Assembly (NCBI GenBank): GCA_002270565.1
Contig: NQMI01000035.1
Span: forward strand, 285,258 to 349,257
Origin: Stenocarpella maydis
Lineage: Eukaryota; Ascomycota; Sordariomycetes; Diaporthales; Diaporthaceae
DNA: 64,000 nt
Reading direction: 5' to 3'
The position numbers were made by a program, and so were the translations under genes. Positions 56,648 to 64,000 of the stretch are shown here, piece after piece (within the stretch, counting starts at the first letter, position 1; each line of letters opens with the position of its first letter). The notes below the pieces were generated by a model that made no database searches, was not told the DNA's origin, and saw nothing but the letters and a program-made list of their open reading frames with translations.

Positions 56648-56818
56648 TTGGAATATTGCCCTGTTGGATCGCATGCAAACCTTTTGGGCTAGGCTGCCAG
56701 ACTAAGCAAAGGGGCTTGGCAGGGAAAAGAGGCTACTTTTCCTATTTATACGAAATACCCCTGCTTCCTCCAGATAGTTAGAAAAGCAAGTAATTACAGA
56801 CCTATTAAACAGAACCCT
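56648..56818 (+). mobile_element. Partial LTR-like sequence
   Basis: Begins TGTTGGAATATTGCCC and shares its start and a GATCGCATG segment with the solo LTR at 57969. It has near-normal GC, with a TATTTATA-type stretch and CCCTGCTTCCTC, but no matching CA end or target duplication; it merges into TA repeats at about 56818. Probably a truncated LTR of the same family. Confidence 0.55.
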
Positions 56819-57968
56819 ATATATATATATATACTATTAATATATAGTAAACGCTATTTAATACCAATTAATAGATTACTTATTAATTTATAGATTAATA
56901 GGAGTAAAGATACAAGCTTTATATAAAGATAACTTAGCCAAGCCGACTAAATTAATAACCTTAAAAGGGCTAAAAATTATATACTTATACTATATATTAT
57001 AAATATCCCCTTCTTATATCTAATAAGGCATTTATAATAATAAAAGCTAGTAATTATATAAAACACTTATACTTAATAAGGTTTTATATTAATAGGAGCT
57101 TATAATTATATAGTAATGAATAGTAAGGTATATACTATGATATAATTATAGAATATTAGATTATATTATTTAATATATGCTATTAATACTAGAAATAACT
57201 AATTTATATAATATAATATAAAAGATATTATGATATTAAGCCTAGTAACTCTAGAAGAATAAATATAGACTAAGTTACTTACTAACTAATCTTAAAACTA
57301 GTGATATATATAGGTTTAAAAAGGAAGTTTTATTAAACTACTACATTAAAATAAAAATATTAACGTTATAACTCAATATAATTAAAATAGCCTTAATAAT
57401 AGCCTTATAGAAATCTAATTAAATATCTATATTATATAACTTATATTAAACATAAGAATATTGGGAGGATTAATAAAAATAATTTCACTATTATTATATA
57501 AAGAAGAAATTCTTTAGGAAATATTTAAATACATTTAAAAAGTATGGAATTAAAATTCTAAATATATAAACAGTTAAGGGAAGATTATATATTTTAGTTA
57601 TATAAATTATAAATAAAGTTAAAAACAAATAAAAACTTAAAGAAACTAAATATAAGGTAATTAAGAAAGATAGCTTGTATAATTCAAAATTACTTTTCAA
57701 TAAATACCTGAACCTTAAGTAACTCTGGAATATTAGATAATATTACAATCTAATACAATATAACCTTTCATTAAGGAACCTATTATAATTATACTATATA
57801 AATATTAAGACCCTATTATATAAAGCCTATACTAGGAAAACTAAGATATACCTAGAGTAGTGAGGTCCTATATAATAGAACCTTAACCTATATAATAAAT
57901 ACTATTAGGCTCTAGATTCTTATAAGAGGTTAAATCTTTTTTATAACTCCCTTATATAGAAGAATACC

Positions 57969-58183
57969 TGTTGGAATAGCATTGGGACTGATCGCATGAG
58001 GTCACCTGATCTGGGTGGGATGACTAATCCCACTGGGCACCGCACGATCTGAATAAGAATGTGCATCGTGCGGTCCCTCCGTGTTTCAGAAGAGTTAGAA
58101 GAAACATCATCGAATTACAGAACCCAATTGAACGAACACCAGACGTACATACAGAACAGCCATATGGCAAAGGCCATTCAACA
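57969..58183 (+). mobile_element. Solo LTR with 5-bp target-site duplication
   Basis: 215 bp starting TGTTGGAATAGC and ending GCCATTCAACA, i.e. TG...CA with short inverted ends, flanked by ATACC on both sides (57964-57968 and 58184-58188). Composition is normal although the surrounding DNA is AT-rich and RIP-like. It contains the inverted repeat ACCGCACGAT...ATCGTGCGGT (58039-58074). This is what remains after recombination between the LTRs of a young element. Confidence 0.9.
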
Positions 58184-60976
58184 ATACCCTTATTTACTAC
58201 TTTAGAAAGATAATTTATATAACCTCCTCCTAATAAGACCTATTTATAATAGCCCTATTAAGACAACTTAAAGCTTATATTTTATTAAGCTGTAGAGTAG
58301 AAAGGGCACCTATACAAGAGAATTATATAACTTTCTATATAATAAGACGTAATATTTTATTAGTATATATTAGATAGTAACTAAATAAGAAGACTAGTGT
58401 TATGCTAACTTACTATTAATTTTAAAAGGTTATATATATGCATTCTAGATTAAATATATTAAATTTAAATAATAATAAGATAAAGTTTGTTTTTATAAAC
58501 CAATACTTTAATACTAATATAAATCGTTTTTAATACTAAGTTAATTAAATAATACTCTCTTTTATATAGCTAAAAAGAGGGAACCTAAAGAAGAAATAAA
58601 TGGAGGTACTTAAAATATTACTAGACTAATTATAGCTCATATAAAGAGGCTTTAATTAAAAATATTAAAAAGAAATTAATTTCTATATAGCTATATTATA
58701 TACTTATTAAGGATTTAAGAAATATAAATTTATAATTATATAAAATGAGCTGATATATAAAGGCGTATTCATAAGCCTTAAAAACATTCATTAAATTATA
58801 TAGAAATAAATCATAATATATTAGTTTATATATAATATAATGATAGATATAAAGATTATTAAAGGTTTTTATATAATAAAAAGAAAGTTAAATTTTAAAA
58901 CTAAAATAAAGCTCTATATAAGTATAGATGCCATAAATGAAATATATTTAAAAAAAATAATACTTTATATTTAAAAAAAAAAAGGATACTCAGTAATAAA
59001 CTACTTAAAAGCTAAAAGGAGGTATATAAGGGAATAATGGTTTTTAAGAATTTAAACTCCTTAAAAAGGAAACCCTATATAATTAAAAGAGCTTTAATAG
59101 CATTCTTCTTAAATATAAAGATAATAACTAGGTACAACCTATAGCTAATAACACATTTTCCTTAACTGAATCTTTTATATTAGTAAATATTATTACTGTG
59201 TATTACCTGAAGAATATAGTTTTCTTTTATTATATAACTAAAGAGGATATTTAAAAGCTTGAAAAGCTACTAAAGTAACCTCACTTATATTATACAACAT
59301 ATGATATATAATATAATAAGGCAAGCTATAAAATATAAGACTTACTAAAATATCAATTATAAGTAAGAACTAAATCTTTATCCAGCTATATAAGAATCCT
59401 TCTATAAAGATCTTATATGTACTAGAGGATCTTAACGTAAATTTTAAACTATATAAAATAGTATTCTTAATTAGCATTATGTAAAAGAAGAATTACCTAA
59501 GTATAGTTACTTATTATATTCTAGATATGTTAATCACATTCCTTCTCCTTAAATAATACTAATAAACTAAAGGTAAACTTTAATAGCCTTAAAATATTAT
59601 TATATAGAGGATAGATTTAAATTCTAGTAATATAGAAACAAAAATACTTATTTTTTAATACTAGTAGTATAGAAGCTAGATGGTCTTTTATAAAAGCTAA
59701 ATTAAGATGCCTATAAAAATATTTTAAATAACCTTATATTAAAAGATTATATAAGTTACTTAAACCTGCTAGAAATAATAATATAGACTGATCTACCTTA
59801 GAGAAAATATAAAAGTTTTATGATTATTATTAATTATATAAATGATCCTGAAGATAGTTTAAATTCTCTATTAAGGATAATATATACTTTAATTACTGGG
59901 TTATAGTTAATATTATATAATTAAAGAAAAAAAATATCCTTTATATAATAAATATAAAAACTATCTTATAAGCTAAAACATTTTTAATTTCATTCTCTTA
60001 ATACTAAATTTACATATATATTAGACCTTTAAACCAGATATTATATAACCTAGAAATAAACTTTATATCTAAGAAAATCTAAAATAATATAAACATTTTA
60101 GATATTTTATATAAAGAGATACTAATAGAAGCATATTAGGTAATTAAGAAGGTTAAAAGGCTATATATCCTTCTTCAAAAGATATATAACATCCTAACTA
60201 AGGAAATAAGCTAAATTATAGATATGGAGACTATACTTTAAATAGCTATTAAAGCCTTTAATAACACTACTACTCTAAATAGCATTATACTAACTCTCTT
60301 AATCTTTAAAACATACCCCTAAATTAACTAAAATTCATTCGCTGTTCTAGATATTACTCTTTATATAAAAGTAATTTAAAAGATAATAAAAATAGTCTAT
60401 AAAATATATATAGAAGTAGATATTAACTATATAATTAATACTAGAAATGGTCCAAATCTATACAAGATCCTTATACTTCTAATAGGCACTAAGGTAATAA
60501 TCTAGAGGGAAAAGAAGAATTAAACTGAACTATATAAACAAAAGGCTAGGGAAGGCTATAACTTAACTATTAATACAGTTAATAGGCCTTAAACATTTCA
60601 TATAATACATGTTAAAATATACCACTAGAAAGCACCATATCTAAAAGAGGTAAAAGGTAAAATCATTATATAACTAAAGCTAGATTAACCCTGAAGAGAA
60701 GGAAGACCCTAAAAGACTACTATATAATCCTTCTATGTATTCCTTACATAAAAGGAGATAAATAACTTCAATTCAGCTATTAAGCTCTATATAAATAAAA
60801 TCATTAATATACCTAAAGGATTATTTAAGGAGTTAGATATTTTAACACTTAATACCCTTATAAATANGTTCTATATAATATTAAAGATATTTTTATCTTA
60901 AGAATAACCTATTCAGTCTACTAAAGAGAGAATCTATCTTAAGTGTAAGAATATTACCTTTATATGAAAGGGATAA

Positions 60977-61345
60977 TGTAAGGGTTGTTGAATACAAGCA
61001 GAGTGGATAGATACACACAGCGGCAGAGCGGCGGAATAGTAGCGCAGAAGCAGTATATTCGCAGCAATAGGTACAACTAAACTTGCTCCCTCCTCCTTTT
61101 TCCTCTTTCTGCCAGCCAAACTTCCCTCTTTTATAACCGGCTTTTAACGCATTCTGGCTTACTCGCTGCGCTATCGTTTCTTCTTCGATGCATACGAGAA
61201 TGGCCTTCGGCCGGCACGTTATCAGGGAAGGCCCCCTCTGGGGAGTCCTGATACTGGGGCTCCTGCCGGAGCAGCACGATACGCCCTGATAGGCACGACA
61301 GGTCCTGACAAGGCCTATCTCTAGCCATAATACCATAAGCATGCT
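60977..61345 (-). mobile_element. GC-normal island, probable solo LTR
   Basis: About 370 bp of balanced composition inside the AT-rich tract. On the minus strand it reads from about ATGGCTAGAG, has a TATAAAAG box (near 61128), and ends in ...TCAACAACCCTTACA, as an LTR promoter would. I could not settle its exact ends or find a clean target duplication. It interrupts the copia reverse-transcriptase relic. Confidence 0.55.
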
Positions 61346-64000
61346 AAGATATTCTAGATCTTATATATTTAGCATGTTTATTACATTTACTTTTAAGAAA
61401 AAGCTAGTTAATCTTTCTTCTCTAAAAGATTCTACTTAAGACTTATTATAAAGACCTATAAGTACTTTAAACTTAAATATTAGAAGATTACTAGCTATAA
61501 TAAGACTAAGGCCTATATAATTATTAAACTTAATAGAGATCTACTACTTAAATGCCTATAAGGACTTAATAAAGTATAAGTATATAAGTTAACTAAATGC
61601 CCTATCTATCTAGATAAGAAGATCTTATCCTAGTATAAAGAAATAAAATAATAATATAACTAGTAATAATAATACTTGATATATAAATAATAAGAATAGA
61701 GAAAGGATGATAATTAATTAAAATTATTAGTGCCTATATATAACTTATAAAAACTATATCTACATTATTCTAAATGTAAAAACTAATAAAAGAATATATA
61801 GTATATTAATAGATAGTAGTAAATAGGGTAACTGTATATTACTAAGTATTATTAATAGAGATTAAATCCTATAATATTAGAAGGAAGAACCCTATAAACT
61901 TAATACTATAAAAGGTATAAAAGTAGGATATAGAAATAAAGTCATTAATATAAAAGTTAATTATATACTTATCCTAATTTCAATATATACTATTTTTATA
62001 ACTCTAGTTATTATAAATATACTATATTATAAACTAATCTTAGGACTTTTATACTCATATATTAAGAATCTTTCAATTAATTAAACTATTAACTAGATCT
62101 TTTAGGATAAAACCTTTTCTTAAAGAAAGATTATAATTAATATGATGAAAAGGAGTTATATTATTAAGGATAATAAATGAATAATATATTTAAATAAACT
62201 TATAGATACCTCTATAAGTAGGCTAGAGATCTAGCTTAGGAAAAATAGAGAAAGATTAAACTACGTAAGTACCTTATAGAAAGGCTAAAGTTAATCAGGA
62301 GATTATTACTCCTAGGAGTAAAATGGTAATCTGCTATAGACTAATCCTCAAAAGCACTAACTAACTTGTTAATATACTATATATTAGCAATAAATACAGT
62401 AATACCTCCTCCACTTAGAATAAAGAAAGATAAATATAAATATAAATAGACTAGGATAAGTATTAGGAGAATATTATAAATTTAAAAAAGTGTTTTGAAA
62501 TAAACTTAATATAATATTATGACAATATATATAATAGGATGATAAGATACCCTTGAAATTAAAACCCATACTATAGTTTAAACATATTTATAAACTTAAT
62601 AAGGAATAACCTAAAGTGCTGAGGGTGTATCTGAAGTAATTAGACTTGTATGCTTGTGCTAAGAGCCTAGAAAGTTCTTCTAATTAATCCATAGCATAGT
62701 GAGAGATAAAGGATTATTTGGAAGATAAAGTTTATTTCTTCTCATATGAACTATATCTACTCTACCTAATGAAGATTAAGAGGTCGTAGGAGGTAGAGAT
62801 ATATGTAATTAGAACAAATAAAGTATATATTACTATATAATAAGTAATGATCTATATAAACTAATAATATCCCATATGAATTTATAAGAGGATATACTAC
62901 TATGTTGTACGCATTAGACAACCCTAAGGAAGGCCCTTCCAGCAATTCCAGCCCTTCTAGTTAAACCCAACTCCTTTAGATATATGAAGAGATAGCAATA
63001 ATTTACTAACCCTTGATTTTAAGATAATAAAGAAATGAATCTAAAAGCATTCTTATCTTCTATATAACTCACTATATATTTCATATAGGTTATAGTAGAG
63101 ATTATTGAAATAAAGCTCTAAATACGAATACTTCTTATAATAATTGTCTCAGCATTTAAAGGGTAGACTTCTTATTAACTTAATTAAGTCCTATACAATT
63201 TTTGAAATAAGCTAATAAATATAATTACTAGGCAAGGAATTTTTACTCTAGGGGCATCTATTAATGAACAAATCCTAGCTATACTTTAGTATAGATATAT
63301 AGTTATTATATAACCTACCCCTAATCTATTATAAAACCAAACCCCTATATATACCTCTTTATATAATATATTATAGGATATATAACTTTTATAAGCTTAT
63401 GAGATGATTAAAATATAAGAACTATAAATACAAACTGAATCATATAATGAATCCCTATAAACCATGAAAGCTATAACAGCTAATACCTACCCTATATAAT
63501 ATATTCTACTAGGAATAAGATATATATAAGAAGTAAGTAACTTCCTATAATAACTAGATATAGAGCTTATAGCTGGCTTAGTTTATCTAGATAGTGCTCC
63601 ATATAACCTACCTTTAATAAAAATAATTTAAAATAGGTTAATTAACCCCTAGACTATATCAAACTTCTATAAAGGTTAAAGGAAGGACTGTAATTATATA
63701 GGGAAACCATATAACCTCCTATATGATAAAGCTTGAATCTTTATTAGCTACTGCTAAAGGCTATAAATACAAGAGAACTAGTATTATGCAGTCTTCCCTA
63801 GTATTCTATTATGCTGTATAGAAGAATTCTACCTATATTATATTGGACTAAATAAGACTTAGAAAGAAATATATATTCTAATAAATATATATTTTAAGAC
63901 TAATATAAACTATAGCTAATATTAGGCAGATTGGATAACTATATTATTTATATAAGTTAAGAGGGAGAATCCAGATAAGATAATGCTAGAGGTACTGGAG

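Larger units (their letters stand above)
56162..64000. mobile_element. AT-rich tract of RIP-mutated Ty1/copia relics
   Basis: Nearly 8 kb, dominated by TA/AT text with almost no open frame and no functional gene. Copia sense can still be read on the plus strand near 60110-60830: EAYWVIKKVKRLYILLQKIYNIL (integrase), then an NTRNGPN segment and the reverse-transcriptase entry INNFNSAIKLYINKIINIPKG. Stops are TAG/TAA at former CAG, CAA and TGG codons. Several different copies are probably nested. Short islands of normal composition inside the tract are listed separately. An N at 60867 may be another unsized join. The tract runs off the right edge. Confidence 0.82.

Noticed and set aside
56162..64000. 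tRNA or other RNA genes in the AT-rich tract
   Set aside because: No cloverleaf with intact anticodon arm or A/B boxes was recognised; text is dominated by TA-rich repeat relics.

Overview
This is genomic DNA of a filamentous ascomycete (Pezizomycotina). Genes carry short introns (about 50-130 bp) with GT/AG ends and CTAAC-like branch sites, fungal secondary-metabolism families are prominent, and the transposon relics are AT-rich and full of TAG/TAA stops, the usual mark of repeat-induced point mutation (RIP).

Region 1 (1-16.1 kb) is most of an atrochrysone/emodin-type anthraquinone gene cluster. It holds the N-terminal SAT-KS part of a non-reducing polyketide synthase (running off the left edge), a metallo-beta-lactamase thioesterase, a DUF1772 anthrone oxygenase, an EthD-type decarboxylase, an AflR-like Zn2Cys6 regulator head-to-head with an AflS/AflJ-like coactivator, an NmrA-like reductase and a NorB-type aldo-keto reductase. 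The PKS and thioesterase would make and release atrochrysone carboxylic acid, the EthD protein would decarboxylate it, the anthrone oxygenase would give an emodin-type anthraquinone, and the two reductases would tailor it. A MITE-like element (6.4-6.8 kb) lies in the gene-poor gap inside the cluster.

Region 2 (16.3-33 kb) is accessory. A strongly degraded Mutator-like (MULE) transposon borders the cluster, followed by a gene for a membrane-anchored extracellular protein of unknown function. Then comes a secreted GMC oxidoreductase gene split by a second, much better preserved MULE with an 8-bp target-site duplication. A broken APH-like kinase gene follows.

Region 3 (33-42 kb) holds two RIP-degraded Ty1/copia retrotransposon fragments facing each other in inverted orientation around a 78-bp assembly gap.

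Region 4 (42.4-55.8 kb) returns to normal composition: a D-2-hydroxyacid dehydrogenase, a small secreted cupin-like protein, an allantoate-permease-type MFS transporter, a fungal rhodopsin-like membrane protein, an AusD-type methyltransferase and a divergent 2-isopropylmalate synthase.

Region 5 (55.8-64 kb) is an AT-rich graveyard of RIP-mutated copia elements, with an 8-nt tandem repeat and a few un-mutated LTR islands, one a solo LTR with a clean 5-bp target duplication.

Several isolated N characters sit exactly where sequence is missing or duplicated, so they look like unsized contig joins rather than ambiguous bases. I saw no rRNA, tRNA or CRISPR array. All functional calls come from reading motifs; no database search was run.
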